From: Pseudaeromonas sp041441555
GTDB lineage: Bacteria; Pseudomonadota; Gammaproteobacteria; Enterobacterales; Aeromonadaceae
Reading direction: 5' to 3'
Length of the DNA stretch: 64,000 bases
NCBI GenBank assembly: GCA_041441555.1
Contig: JASDSW010000082.1
Span: 70,494 to 134,493 of the forward strand
In this document: positions 20,506 through 29,106 of the stretch, piece by piece
Layout: each line of letters starts with the position of its first letter
How positions within the stretch are numbered: position 1 is the first letter of the stretch
Made by a program: the position numbers and the translations under genes
Notes under the pieces: generated by a model
Database searches by the model: none
Told to the model about the DNA's origin: nothing
Seen by the model: only the letters and a program-made list of their open reading frames with translations

Positions 20506-22077
20506 TCAGCCCTCGTTGACCGTTTTCAGGTCGCGAGGACGGATCCCCAGCAACCCAGCACAGGCCAGGTAGCAGACGCCTCCCAGACAGACCAGCTTGC
20601 CCAGCTCTAATCCGGAGCGCCACATCGACCAGCGGACCCAGACTTCCAACTCTGGACTCAGCCACCAGAGCAGCAGGTACATGGCCAGCGTGGCAGCACT
20701 CAGGCGCAGCATGAAAAACAGGGTACCGCGCCCCGGCCGATAAACGTGGCGACGATAGAGCCCCTGAAACAGCGAGATGGCATTGACGGTTCCCGACAGC
20801 GCGGTCGACAAAGCCAGACCGACATAGCCCAGTGGGGTCAGGAAGATGAAGATGAAGTTGAAGATCATGTTGGCGATCATCGAGTGGATGCCGTAACGCA
20901 CCGGCGTCTTGGTATCCTGCCGGGCATGGAATCCGGGGGCCAGCACCCGCGCCAGCATCAAGGAGAGCAAACCCGAGGTAGAGGCCAGCAGGCTGGCACC
21001 CGACATCATCACCTCATGGGGGCCAAACTCACCGCGCATGAACAACACCCGCAGGATGGGCTCGCGCAACACCATGATGCCCGCCATGGCCGGCAGGCCG
21101 AGAAACAGCACCATGCGCACGCCCCAGTCCATGGTATCGGAGAAGCGTTGCGGATCCTGATCCACATGTCCCTTGGAGAGGGCCGGCAGAATGACGGTGC
21201 TGATAGCCACCGCGAACATCCCCAGCGGGAACTCCAGCAAACGATCGGAATAGTAGAGGTAGCTGATGGCGCCGGTGGCGAGGAAGGAGGCCAGCATGGT
21301 GTTGATCATCAGATTCAGCTGGCTGACCGAGACGCCAAACAGTGCCGGGATCATCAGGGTACGGATCTTGACCACCCCGGGGTGATGCCAGCCCCAACTA
21401 GGCCAGACCATCATCCCCATCTTGTACAGATAGGGGATCTGATAGATCAGTTGCACCAAACCACCGATGAAGACCCCCAACGCCAGGCCGATCTCCGGCT
21501 CCGCCATCTGCGGCGCCACCCAGAGCGCGACTATGATCAGCACAATATTCAAAAAGGTCGGCGTGAACGAGGAGACGCCGAAGCGACCGAAGGTGTTGAG
21601 CACCGCCCCCGACATGGCGGTGAAGGTGACAAACCACAGATAGGGGAAGGTGATCTTCAGCAGCAGGCTGGCCAGCTCAAACTTCTCGGCATTCGGGCCA
21701 CCGTGCCACCAATCCATGAACCAGCCCCAACCAAACAGCGCCGAGAGCACGGTCGAGCCCAGCACGCCGATCACCGTCACCACCGAGATGATGGCCCCCA
21801 GGGTGCCCATGGTGGCGGAGAGCAACTCCCGAACCGCCGCCTTGTCCCCTTTGGCCTTGTACTCGGTCATCACCGGCACAAAGGCCTGATTGAAGGCACC
21901 ATCGGCAAACAGGCGCCGCAGATAATTGGGGATGCGATTGGCAAAGAAGAATACGTCGGCCGCAGCTCCCGCCCCCAGCAGATGAGCGATGACAATATCC
22001 CGCACCAGGCCGAGAACTCGGGAGGCCAGCGTCGCGGCGGAGACCAATAATCCGGAGCGGATTAACTTCTTACTCAC
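20506..22077 (-). CDS. murJ: Lipid II flippase MurJ
   Basis: MurJ moves the peptidoglycan precursor lipid II across the inner membrane. The 523-residue product (E. coli 511) is strongly hydrophobic, with about 14 helices of the MOP superfamily. It contains the family segment LRRLFADGAFNQAFVPVMTE (about residues 54-73). The start is GTG at 22075-22077 with a gaggag site six bases upstream. It is divergent from rpsT across 190 bp and precedes ribF, an arrangement common in gammaproteobacteria although not in E. coli. Confidence 0.95.
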   Translation of the reverse strand: MSKKLIRSGLLVSAATLASRVLGLVRDIVIAHLLGAGAAADVFFFANRIPNYLRRLFADGAFNQAFVPVMTEYKAKGDKAAVRELLSATMGTLGAIISVVTVIGVLGSTVLSALFGWGWFMDWWHGGPNAEKFELASLLLKITFPYLWFVTFTAMSGAVLNTFGRFGVSSFTPTFLNIVLIIVALWVAPQMAEPEIGLALGVFIGGLVQLIYQIPYLYKMGMMVWPSWGWHHPGVVKIRTLMIPALFGVSVSQLNLMINTMLASFLATGAISYLYYSDRLLEFPLGMFAVAISTVILPALSKGHVDQDPQRFSDTMDWGVRMVLFLGLPAMAGIMVLREPILRVLFMRGEFGPHEVMMSGASLLASTSGLLSLMLARVLAPGFHARQDTKTPVRYGIHSMIANMIFNFIFIFLTPLGYVGLALSTALSGTVNAISLFQGLYRRHVYRPGRGTLFFMLRLSAATLAMYLLLWWLSPELEVWVRWSMWRSGLELGKLVCLGGVCYLACAGLLGIRPRDLKTVNEG

Positions 22078-22191
22078 GTAAACTCCTCAAAAACGGTGAC
22101 AGCGCGATGAAAGCTGCTAAAATCGGCCGACAGTTTAACTACCCGCATCCCGGTATGCCACTGGAGCGCGGCGGTTATTTGCACAAATCAT

Positions 22192-22220
22192 TTGACTTTC
22201 TTGGGTTGAGAGGGCATATT
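22192..22220 (+). promoter_or_regulatory. Promoter of rpsT
   Basis: TTGACT (22192-22197) and CATATT (22215-22220) are separated by 17 bases and lie about 45 bases upstream of rpsT. This is the best sigma-70 site in the murJ-rpsT spacer. Confidence 0.6.
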
Positions 22221-22268
22221 TTTGGGCCTTTTCAGCACACTCGCTAAGACCGTTTTAGGAGTTTTACC

Positions 22269-22529
22269 TTGGCTAACATCAAATCTGCTAAGAAGCGCGC
22301 GATTCAGGCAGAAAAAGCCCGCAAGCACAACGCCAGCCGTCGCTCTATGACCCGCACCTACGTGAAGAAGGTAGTTGCTGCCATCGCCGCCGGTGACAAG
22401 GCCGCTGCTCAAGCCGCTTTCGAAGCTGCTCAGCCTATTCTGGACCGCATGGCCACCAAGGGCCTGATCCACAAGAACAAGGCTGCTCGTCATAAGACCC
22501 GTCTGGCTGCCCAAATCAAGGCACTGTAA
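22269..22529 (+). CDS. rpsT: 30S ribosomal protein S20
   Basis: S20 binds 16S rRNA early in 30S assembly. The 86-residue product (E. coli 87) starts MANIKSAKKRAIQAEKARKH and is rich in Lys, Arg and Ala throughout, as usual. In the DNA the first codon after TTGG reads as ATG-equivalent TTG or follows closely behind it; E. coli rpsT also uses a TTG start, and cttggctaac at 22268-22277 fits that. It is divergent from murJ and ends in a strong terminator. Confidence 0.97.
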   Translation: MANIKSAKKRAIQAEKARKHNASRRSMTRTYVKKVVAAIAAGDKAAAQAAFEAAQPILDRMATKGLIHKNKAARHKTRLAAQIKAL

Positions 22530-22557
22530 GACGCGTTCTTGCGACGCAAGCAAAAAG

Positions 22558-22583
22558 AAACCGGCTCACGCCGGTTTTTTTTT
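22558..22583 (+). terminator. Terminator after rpsT
   Basis: An 8-bp stem (aaaccggc / gccggttt, four-base loop) is followed by nine T residues in total. It starts about 28 bases after the rpsT stop and ends before the convergent ArsR-type gene. Confidence 0.93.
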
Positions 22584-22607
22584 GCCTTCTCATCACCACC
22601 CATCGAC

Positions 22608-22916
22608 TCAGCGGCAGTACAAACCGTGCAGCACCCCAATCACGGCGCGAACGTCCTCACTCTTCAAGGAGTAGTAGACGGTTTGTGCCGACTTGCGGGT
22701 GGCCACCAGACCGTCATGCCGCAGGATTGCCAGATGCTGCGAGAGGGCGGATTGACTCAACCCGACCCGCTCATTGATCTCGCCGACCGACAGTTCTCCC
22801 GCCTGCAGATGACAGAGGATCAGCAGCCTGTTTTCATTGGCCAGCGCCTTAAGCAGGCTAACCGCCTTGCCCGCCTGAGCCTGCATGTCATCGATTTGCA
22901 TCCATCCGTCCTGCAC
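22608..22916 (-). CDS. ArsR-family regulator, HlyU/SqrR-like probable persulfide sensor
   Basis: The product (102 residues from GTG 22914-22916, which has aaaggg upstream; ATG 22899-22901 is an alternative) is a small winged-helix protein. The recognition helix lies in NERVGLSQSALSQHLAILRHDGLV, and QTVYYSL follows. It resembles Vibrio HlyU (recalled sequence), including the end LHxLYC. Two cysteines, at about residues 35 (LILCHL) and 101 (LYCR), are 66 residues apart, the spacing of C38 and C104 in V. cholerae HlyU that sense reactive sulfur species. It probably represses genes for sulfur or oxidant detoxification. Targets are not visible nearby: nhaR lies upstream and rpsT is convergent. Confidence 0.75.
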   Translation of the reverse strand: MQDGWMQIDDMQAQAGKAVSLLKALANENRLLILCHLQAGELSVGEINERVGLSQSALSQHLAILRHDGLVATRKSAQTVYYSLKSEDVRAVIGVLHGLYCR

Positions 22917-22943
22917 CAAACCCTTTGCCGGCCATGATAGCAG

Positions 22944-23876
22944 CTAGTTTGACAGGGGTGCAGGGGTAAAGTTGGAGATGTCCTCCTCCCCGCTGAACAG
23001 GCTGGAGAAGTCGCTTTCACAGATCATCTTGACTGCCGGGTGCTGGATCATGCGCTCGGCAAAGATGATGTAGTACTCCTCTTTGAGATCCTGAGTCTGC
23101 GCCACCAATTCAACCTCCTCACCATCGAGGATCTCACCTTGATAGATGGAAGGAGCCACGAAGATCCCCTGATTGAAGAAACCGAACGCCTTCATCAAGG
23201 CGGCATCATCGAACTCACCGAGGATCTGCGGCGCCAGCCCCTTCTCTTCAAACCAGCGTGTCAACTGGCGCCCCATGGCGGTGCGCCGCCCCGGGATCAA
23301 CAGCTTGCGCTCATTCAGACAGGCCGGGAATGGCGCCGTGGGGCGCGGCGCCTTACAGAAGAAACTGACCCCGCACTCCCCCAACTTCTTCGACAACAAA
23401 CCACCATGCTGAGCCGAATCAACCGGACAATCGGAGAGGATCATATCCAGTTTGTGTTCACTCAACTGCTCCAGCAACAGCTCGTGGGTCGACTCGAAGC
23501 AACGAAGATGAATGGAGCCATCGGTCGGAATGGCCGACAGCAGCACCCGACTGGCCAGGCGCTTGGAAAGCGCATCGGCGATACCGACATCAAACAGCAG
23601 CTGGTTTTCCTTGCGATAGTTGACCAAATCGAGCATCTCGTAGGAGAGCGTGAACATCTTATCGGCATATTGGAAAATCAACTGTCCCAACTCAGTCGCC
23701 TCCAACTGGCGCCCCTTGCGCTTGAAGAGACGCCCCCCCAGGCGTTGTTCGAGCAACCGGATCTGGCCGGTCACTGTCTGCGGGGTCAGGAACAGCGCCT
23801 CGGCGGCGGCCGTGACCGAGCCTTTCTTCTGCGTCATCCAGAAGTAGTAGAGGTGGTTGTAGTTTAGGTGCGACAT
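22944..23876 (-). CDS. nhaR: LysR-type activator of sodium/proton antiporter genes, NhaR
   Basis: NhaR activates nhaA in response to sodium in E. coli. The 310-residue product has an N-terminal LysR helix-turn-helix (about residues 6-65: NHLYYFWMTQKKGSVTAAAE) and a substrate-binding-like effector domain. The N-terminus MSHLNYNHLYYFW matches the E. coli protein. It lies directly downstream of nhaA on the same strand (112 bp gap), the E. coli order, which supports the specific name over a generic LysR call. Confidence 0.92.
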   Translation of the reverse strand: MSHLNYNHLYYFWMTQKKGSVTAAAEALFLTPQTVTGQIRLLEQRLGGRLFKRKGRQLEATELGQLIFQYADKMFTLSYEMLDLVNYRKENQLLFDVGIADALSKRLASRVLLSAIPTDGSIHLRCFESTHELLLEQLSEHKLDMILSDCPVDSAQHGGLLSKKLGECGVSFFCKAPRPTAPFPACLNERKLLIPGRRTAMGRQLTRWFEEKGLAPQILGEFDDAALMKAFGFFNQGIFVAPSIYQGEILDGEEVELVAQTQDLKEEYYIIFAERMIQHPAVKMICESDFSSLFSGEEDISNFTPAPLSN

Positions 23877-23988
23877 GACTCTCTCTCTGGTCGAAACACG
23901 TGTTGATGCCTGCTGGCCACAGGCATCGCCTCCGCAACTGCTCTCGGGCCAGAAGACGGGTGGCCCGAGAGCTGCAGCTTATGGTTAT

Positions 23989-25182
23989 TTAGACACGACT
24001 CGCCTGAACCAGGGGTAAACCACGCGAGGATAAGGAGAGCCGCAACACGCCATAGCCCAGACAAGCCGCCAGCGTCGACCCACAGAGGATCCCCAGCCGC
24101 GAGAGCGTCGCCCACTCGCTCCCCTCCACCCCGAAGGCCAGGGAGGAGATGAAGATCGACATGGTAAAGCCGATACCACAGAGCACACTCACCGCCAGGA
24201 TATGGCGCAGGTTGCAACCTTGCGGTAGGCGGGCGATGTCGAACCGGATCGCCAGATAACTGATCAGGGAGATGCCCAGCGGTTTACCGATGAACAACCC
24301 GAGCATGATCCCCAGGGGCACCGGAGAGGCCAGGCTCGCCAGCGACACACCGCTGAGCGACACACCCGCGTTGGCAAAGGCAAACAGCGGCAAGATGACA
24401 TAGGAGGACCAGGGGTGCAGCTTATGCTCCAGATGTTTGAGCGGTGAGACATATCGCTTGCCCTGATTCGGGATCATGAAGCCGAGGATGACACCGGCCA
24501 GGGTGGCATGGACGCCGGACTTGAGCACCGCCACCCACAACACAGTACCGACCAACAGGTAGAGCGACAGGCGATCCACGCCGCGGCGATTCATCCAGAA
24601 CAGCAATAACGTAGCGCCCCCGGCGATGGCGAGCGCCATTGTGTTCAGCTCGGCGGTATAGAACAGCGCAATGATGAGGATGACCCCCAGATCATCGATG
24701 ATCGCCAGTGCCAGCAGGAAGACCTTGAGGCTGGTCGGCACCCGTTTGCCCAGCAGCGCCATAACCCCTAGGGCAAAGGCGATGTCGGTTGCCGCTGGGA
24801 TCGCCCAGCCATTGAGCGTCTCGGGATGCCCATGGTTCACCAACAGATAGATCAGTGCCGGAGCCAGCATGCCACCGAGGGCCGCGATGGCCGGAAACAG
24901 CGCCTGTTCGCGGGTCGACAGGGCACCGTCGATCATCTCACGCTTGACCTCCATGCCGATCAGCAAGAAGAAGAGCGCCATCAGCCCATCGTTAATCCAG
25001 AGGAATAGCGGCTTGTGCAGATCCAGCGAGCCAATTTTCACCTGCACATCGAGCGCCAGAAATTCATGGTAATAGCCAGCCAGCGGCGAGTTGGCCGCTG
25101 CCAACGCCACTAAGGCCGCCAGGATCAGCAGAATGCCGCTGGCCGATTCCAGGCGAAAAAACTTTTTAATCGTGGTGGTCAT
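23989..25182 (-). CDS. nhaA: Na+/H+ antiporter NhaA
   Basis: NhaA exports one sodium ion for two protons and is a main sodium and alkaline-pH resistance pump in the inner membrane. The 397-residue product (E. coli 388) has about 12 helices. It carries the paired aspartates of the ion site in ALAIIDDLGVILIIALFYT (about residue 163) and the unwound-helix segment ATDIAFALGVMALLG (about 131-146). It is followed by nhaR. A sodium pump together with the MotX gene in this window fits a sodium-using aquatic bacterium. Confidence 0.96.
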   Translation of the reverse strand: MTTTIKKFFRLESASGILLILAALVALAAANSPLAGYYHEFLALDVQVKIGSLDLHKPLFLWINDGLMALFFLLIGMEVKREMIDGALSTREQALFPAIAALGGMLAPALIYLLVNHGHPETLNGWAIPAATDIAFALGVMALLGKRVPTSLKVFLLALAIIDDLGVILIIALFYTAELNTMALAIAGGATLLLFWMNRRGVDRLSLYLLVGTVLWVAVLKSGVHATLAGVILGFMIPNQGKRYVSPLKHLEHKLHPWSSYVILPLFAFANAGVSLSGVSLASLASPVPLGIMLGLFIGKPLGISLISYLAIRFDIARLPQGCNLRHILAVSVLCGIGFTMSIFISSLAFGVEGSEWATLSRLGILCGSTLAACLGYGVLRLSLSSRGLPLVQASRV

Positions 25183-25339
25183 ATTCCCGAACTCTCAGCC
25201 TTAAAAAATCTAACTCTCAGTGTATGCCGCCTAATGATAACGCAAAAATCACTTATATCGGGCAAATGACTCGGAATAACCGAATTGAGTGAAGTGTTGG
25301 AACTGGTGATGCGCAAGCCGCGCCCGAACACTAACCAAG

Positions 25340-25367
25340 AAAAAAGGCTGCAATCGCAGCCTTTTTT
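25340..25367 (-). terminator. Terminator overlapping the thyA stop
   Basis: A 12-bp stem (aaaaaaggctgc / gcagcctttttt, four-base loop) begins at the last base of the thyA stop codon, read on the minus strand. It has T-runs on both sides and may act in both directions. Confidence 0.88.
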
Positions 25368-26161
25368 CAGATCGCCACCGGTGCCTTGATGCCAGGATGC
25401 GGATCGTAATCAACCACTTCGAAATCTTCGAACCGATAGTCAAAGATGGAGTCCGGTTTGCGCTTGATGAGCAGACGCGGCAGGGCGCGAGGTTCACGAC
25501 TCAGCTGCAACTGGGCCTGCTCCAGGTGATTGTTGTACAGGTGCACATCGCCACCGGTCCAGACAAAATCCCCCACCTCGAGATCGCACTGCTGCGCCAG
25601 CATATGGGTCAGCAAGGCATAGCTGGCGATGTTGAACGGCAGCCCCAAGAAGACGTCGCAACTGCGCTGATAGAGCTGGCAGGACAACTTGCCATCGGCC
25701 ACATAAAACTGGAAAAAGGCGTGGCAAGGCGCCAGCGCCATCTTGTCGAGATCGGCGACATTCCACGCCGAGACGATGATGCGCCGCGAGTTCGGGTTCT
25801 GTTTCAGGTCATCGACCACGCGCTGGATCTGGTCGATGTGCTGGCCGTCCGCAGCCGGCCAGGAACGCCACTGGTGACCATACACAGGCCCCAACTCGCC
25901 CTGCTCATCAGCCCACTCATCCCAAATAGAGACGCCATTTTCCTTGAGGTAACGGATATTGGTCTCGCCTTTGAGGAACCAGAGCAGTTCATGCACGATA
26001 GACTTGAGATGGCACTTCTTGGTAGTGACCAGCGGGAACCCCTGCTGCAGGTTGAAGCGCATCTGATGGCCAAACAGCGAGAGAGTCCCCGTCCCGGTTC
26101 GATCGCCCTTCGGGGTCCCTTCGGCCAGGATCTTCGCCATCAATTCCAGATAATTTTTCAT
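25367..26161 (-). CDS. thyA: Thymidylate synthase
   Basis: ThyA methylates dUMP to dTMP using methylene-tetrahydrofolate. The 264-residue product has the E. coli length when started at ATG 26159-26161, which gives MKNYLELMAKILAEGTPKGD. The frame runs 38 codons further upstream without homology. The catalytic cysteine is in MALAPCHAFFQFYV (about residue 146) and the folate/dUMP segment QRSCDVFLGLPFNIASYA is intact. In E. coli lgt lies between ptsP and thyA. Here the 153-bp spacer (26162-26314) shows no gene. Confidence 0.98.
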   Translation of the reverse strand: MKNYLELMAKILAEGTPKGDRTGTGTLSLFGHQMRFNLQQGFPLVTTKKCHLKSIVHELLWFLKGETNIRYLKENGVSIWDEWADEQGELGPVYGHQWRSWPAADGQHIDQIQRVVDDLKQNPNSRRIIVSAWNVADLDKMALAPCHAFFQFYVADGKLSCQLYQRSCDVFLGLPFNIASYALLTHMLAQQCDLEVGDFVWTGGDVHLYNNHLEQAQLQLSREPRALPRLLIKRKPDSIFDYRFEDFEVVDYDPHPGIKAPVAI

Positions 26162-26314
26162 GCTCACTTCTCCAAACCGGTTGTCGGCCAGGGAGCGTGG
26201 ATCCCGGCGCACAGATAGCAAATCGCGAATGCCTGCTGCGGCGGCCTGAGAGCCGCGCAACATGAGGTGCAACATTCTAGCGTAAAGAGTCGGCGAAGTG
26301 GTGATGCCGTTGCC

Positions 26315-28576
26315 TTACTTTGGCGGCAGCAGATCGCTCAAGCCGAGCTGTTCCAGGTAACCGCTGAACAACCCCTTGAGTGCCGCCGAACTGCCCTGGT
26401 GCAGCCCCATCTCGAGCAACGAGCTCAAATCGGCCAGCTTGATGCGACGGATCAGATACTTAACCCGCGCAATGTTGTTCAAATTCATGCTGAAGGTGCG
26501 GTAGCCCATCGCCATCAGGATCAAGACCCCGAGCGGGTCGCCGGCCAGTTCCCCACAGATGGAGACCTCCTTGCCATGCCCATGGGCCGTGGTCACCACC
26601 TGTTGCAGCACCCGCATCACCGCCGGATGAAACGCGTCATAGAGACCGGCCACCCGGCTGTTGTTCCGATCCACCGCCAGCAGATACTGGGTCAGGTCGT
26701 TGGTCCCTACCGACCAGAAATCCACGTAGGGAGCCAACTCCGGCAATATGTAGAGGATTGAGGGCACCTCGATCATGGCGCCGAGCATCGGGTAGCGCAC
26801 ACTGCTGCCCTTGCGCCCCAACTCTTCGGAGATCTCCAGCCAGGCCTGATCGAGCAGGCGGCGCGCGGCCTGAACCTCGGCTAAGGAGCCGACCATCGGC
26901 AGCATGATGGAGAGATTGTCGTGGGACTCGCTGGCGCGCAGCATGGCTTTGAGCTGGGCGAGGAACAACTCGGGGTGATCCAGCGTCAGACGGATGCCGC
27001 GCCAACCGAGGAAGGGGTTGTCTTCGACGATGGGGAAATAGGGCAGCGGCTTATCACCGCCGATGTCCAGGGTCCGCATACAGACCGAGCGGCCACTGAA
27101 ATTGGCCAGCACCTCGCGGTAGCGCAGGGTCTGCTCCTGTTCGGAGGGGAAACTGTCGTGCAGCATGAAGGGGATCTCGGTGCGGTACAGACCGATGCCA
27201 TCGGCCATATCCCGCATCTCGCTCTCGCTCTCCAGATTCAGCCCGGCATTCAGCAGCACCGAAATCCGCACCCCATCCAGCGTCTCGGAGGGAAGATGAC
27301 TCTCGGCGCCTAGGCGATCGTGCATCGCCTTGGCCTGGCGGATCACCTGCCGATATTCGTCAAGCACCGATTCTGGCGGCTCCACCAGCAGCTCACCGCG
27401 GTTGCCATCGACCACCAGCAACCGCTGTTCCAAACCAACCAGCGGCAACTCGATGCCCATCACCGCCGGGATCCCCATGGCGCGCGCCAAGATGGCGGCA
27501 TGAGAGTTGACGGCGCCGCGCAGGGAGATCATCGCCGCCAGCCGCTCGCGCGGCACCTCGGCCAGCAGGGAGGCAGTTACCTCCTCGGCCAGCAATACCA
27601 CGGGCTCGTCGAAATCAAACTCTTCGATATGACTATGGGCCAGCGAGCTCAGCAGCCGTTGCGCCACATCGCGAACATCTACCGCCCGTTCTTTAAGGTA
27701 ACTATCTTTCATCGCCTTGAATTGGCTGATGAAGCGCTCGCTGACACGACGCACGGCGGTGGCCGCGCTCCAGCCTTCATGCAGAATTTCAGCCTCGATC
27801 TGCTGGATATAGGCCGGATCGGTCAGCAGGTGCTGATAGATCTCGAAGATGGCAACCGAATCCTGGCTCACCGCCTCCTGAAAGCGCAGCGCGGTGGCAT
27901 CCAGATCCAGCTGAACCTGCAACACCGCCTGGTTAAACAGCTCCAACTGCAGCTCAGGATCTTCGCCACGCTTGGCCGCGACCTGTTCGAGCTCCATCTT
28001 CGGACGCCAAACCCAGGCGCGCGCAATCGCCACACCAGCCGAAGCCGCCACACCTTTGAGACTGCGGCGCCACTGCTGATCGGCATGCAGCATGCCCTTC
28101 ATCTCGGCGTGTAGAATGCGGGCCGCCAACTGGGCCGCCAGCGTCACTAGGAAGGACTCGTCGCCCTCATCGAACTGTCGGGAATCCGCTTGCTGCACCA
28201 CCAACACGCCCAGCACCTGGCCTTGCTGCATGATCGGCACGCCAAGAAACGAGTTGAAGTCATCTTCGCCGACTTCGGGCAGGTATTTAAAATTGGGATG
28301 CGACGAGGCCTCGGCCAGGTTGATCAGCTCCTCACGTCGCCCGACCAACCCCACCAGCCCCTCGTCATAGGGCAGAGTGACGCGGCCGATGGCCTCCTGG
28401 GCCAGGCCATCACTGGCGACCAGGCGATAACGCCGCCGCTGGGGTTCAGCAAAATAGACGGTGCAACAATCCACCTGCATGGCAGAGCGAGTCTGGCGCA
28501 CCAGTACATTCATCGCATCATGAAGCGATGGCGCCTGGGTGACCTTCTCAACAATTTGCCGCAGCGTCGTCAGCAC
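26315..28576 (-). CDS. ptsP: Phosphoenolpyruvate-protein phosphotransferase of the nitrogen PTS (EI-Ntr)
   Basis: EI-Ntr takes phosphate from PEP and passes it to NPr and EIIA-Ntr, a regulatory chain sensing nitrogen and potassium status. The 753-residue product (E. coli 748) starts with GTG (28574-28576, aggagg upstream) as MLTTLRQIVEKVTQAPSLHD. It has an N-terminal GAF domain (about 1-160), a PTS EI N-terminal domain, the phospho-histidine in GAVNSHAAILARAMG (about residue 360) and the PEP-binding barrel with GTNDLTQYLLAVDRNN. It lies 11 bases after rppH, as in E. coli. Confidence 0.97.
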   Translation of the reverse strand: MLTTLRQIVEKVTQAPSLHDAMNVLVRQTRSAMQVDCCTVYFAEPQRRRYRLVASDGLAQEAIGRVTLPYDEGLVGLVGRREELINLAEASSHPNFKYLPEVGEDDFNSFLGVPIMQQGQVLGVLVVQQADSRQFDEGDESFLVTLAAQLAARILHAEMKGMLHADQQWRRSLKGVAASAGVAIARAWVWRPKMELEQVAAKRGEDPELQLELFNQAVLQVQLDLDATALRFQEAVSQDSVAIFEIYQHLLTDPAYIQQIEAEILHEGWSAATAVRRVSERFISQFKAMKDSYLKERAVDVRDVAQRLLSSLAHSHIEEFDFDEPVVLLAEEVTASLLAEVPRERLAAMISLRGAVNSHAAILARAMGIPAVMGIELPLVGLEQRLLVVDGNRGELLVEPPESVLDEYRQVIRQAKAMHDRLGAESHLPSETLDGVRISVLLNAGLNLESESEMRDMADGIGLYRTEIPFMLHDSFPSEQEQTLRYREVLANFSGRSVCMRTLDIGGDKPLPYFPIVEDNPFLGWRGIRLTLDHPELFLAQLKAMLRASESHDNLSIMLPMVGSLAEVQAARRLLDQAWLEISEELGRKGSSVRYPMLGAMIEVPSILYILPELAPYVDFWSVGTNDLTQYLLAVDRNNSRVAGLYDAFHPAVMRVLQQVVTTAHGHGKEVSICGELAGDPLGVLILMAMGYRTFSMNLNNIARVKYLIRRIKLADLSSLLEMGLHQGSSAALKGLFSGYLEQLGLSDLLPPK

Positions 28577-28587
28577 CGAACATCCTC

Positions 28588-29106
28588 CTATCGCCCCTTG
28601 TGGGGTCGCCGGTTTTCTTTCTTGGGTAAGAACGGCATGGCGATGGATGCAAACTCCTTCATGACCCGCCGATAGACTTCACGTTTGAAAGAGACGACCT
28701 GACGCACCGGGTACCAATAGCTAACCCAGCGCCAATCATCAAACTCAGGTTGCCCGTGACACCCGAACTGGATAGCCGATTCCCGGCCATCGTCCAACCG
28801 CAGTAAAAACCACTTCTGTTTCTGCCCGATGCACACGGGCGAGCTATCCCATCGGATCAGCCGTTTGGGTAACCGGTATTTCAACCAGTTACGGCTGGTA
28901 GCCAGAATCGTTACGTCGCCGGGCTGGAGACCAATCTCCTCGTACAACTCCCGGAACATGGCTTGCTCGGGGGTTTCCCCCTCATCGACTCCACCTTGCG
29001 GAAACTGCCAGGAGTGTTGTCCGAAGCGTCTGGCCCATAGGACCTGTCCATTACGATTGCAGATCACGATTCCAACATTGGGACGAAAACCGTCGCCATC
29101 AATCAC
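28588..29106 (-). CDS. rppH: RNA pyrophosphohydrolase (Nudix)
   Basis: RppH removes pyrophosphate from 5' ends of mRNA, opening the route to RNase E decay. The 172-residue product (E. coli 176) starts with GTG (29104-29106) and has aggtga upstream. It begins MIDGDGFRPNVGIVICNRNG. The Nudix box is GGVDEGETPEQAMFRELYEE followed by IG (about residues 38-60). It is co-directional with ptsP and thyA. Upstream lies the 700-bp non-coding region shared with mutH. Confidence 0.97.
   Translation of the reverse strand: MIDGDGFRPNVGIVICNRNGQVLWARRFGQHSWQFPQGGVDEGETPEQAMFRELYEEIGLQPGDVTILATSRNWLKYRLPKRLIRWDSSPVCIGQKQKWFLLRLDDGRESAIQFGCHGQPEFDDWRWVSYWYPVRQVVSFKREVYRRVMKEFASIAMPFLPKKENRRPHKGR

Noticed and set aside
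26162..26275. N-terminal extension of ThyA (38 residues)
   Set aside because: No homology, while the internal ATG gives the conserved N-terminus and length; the open frame is chance.
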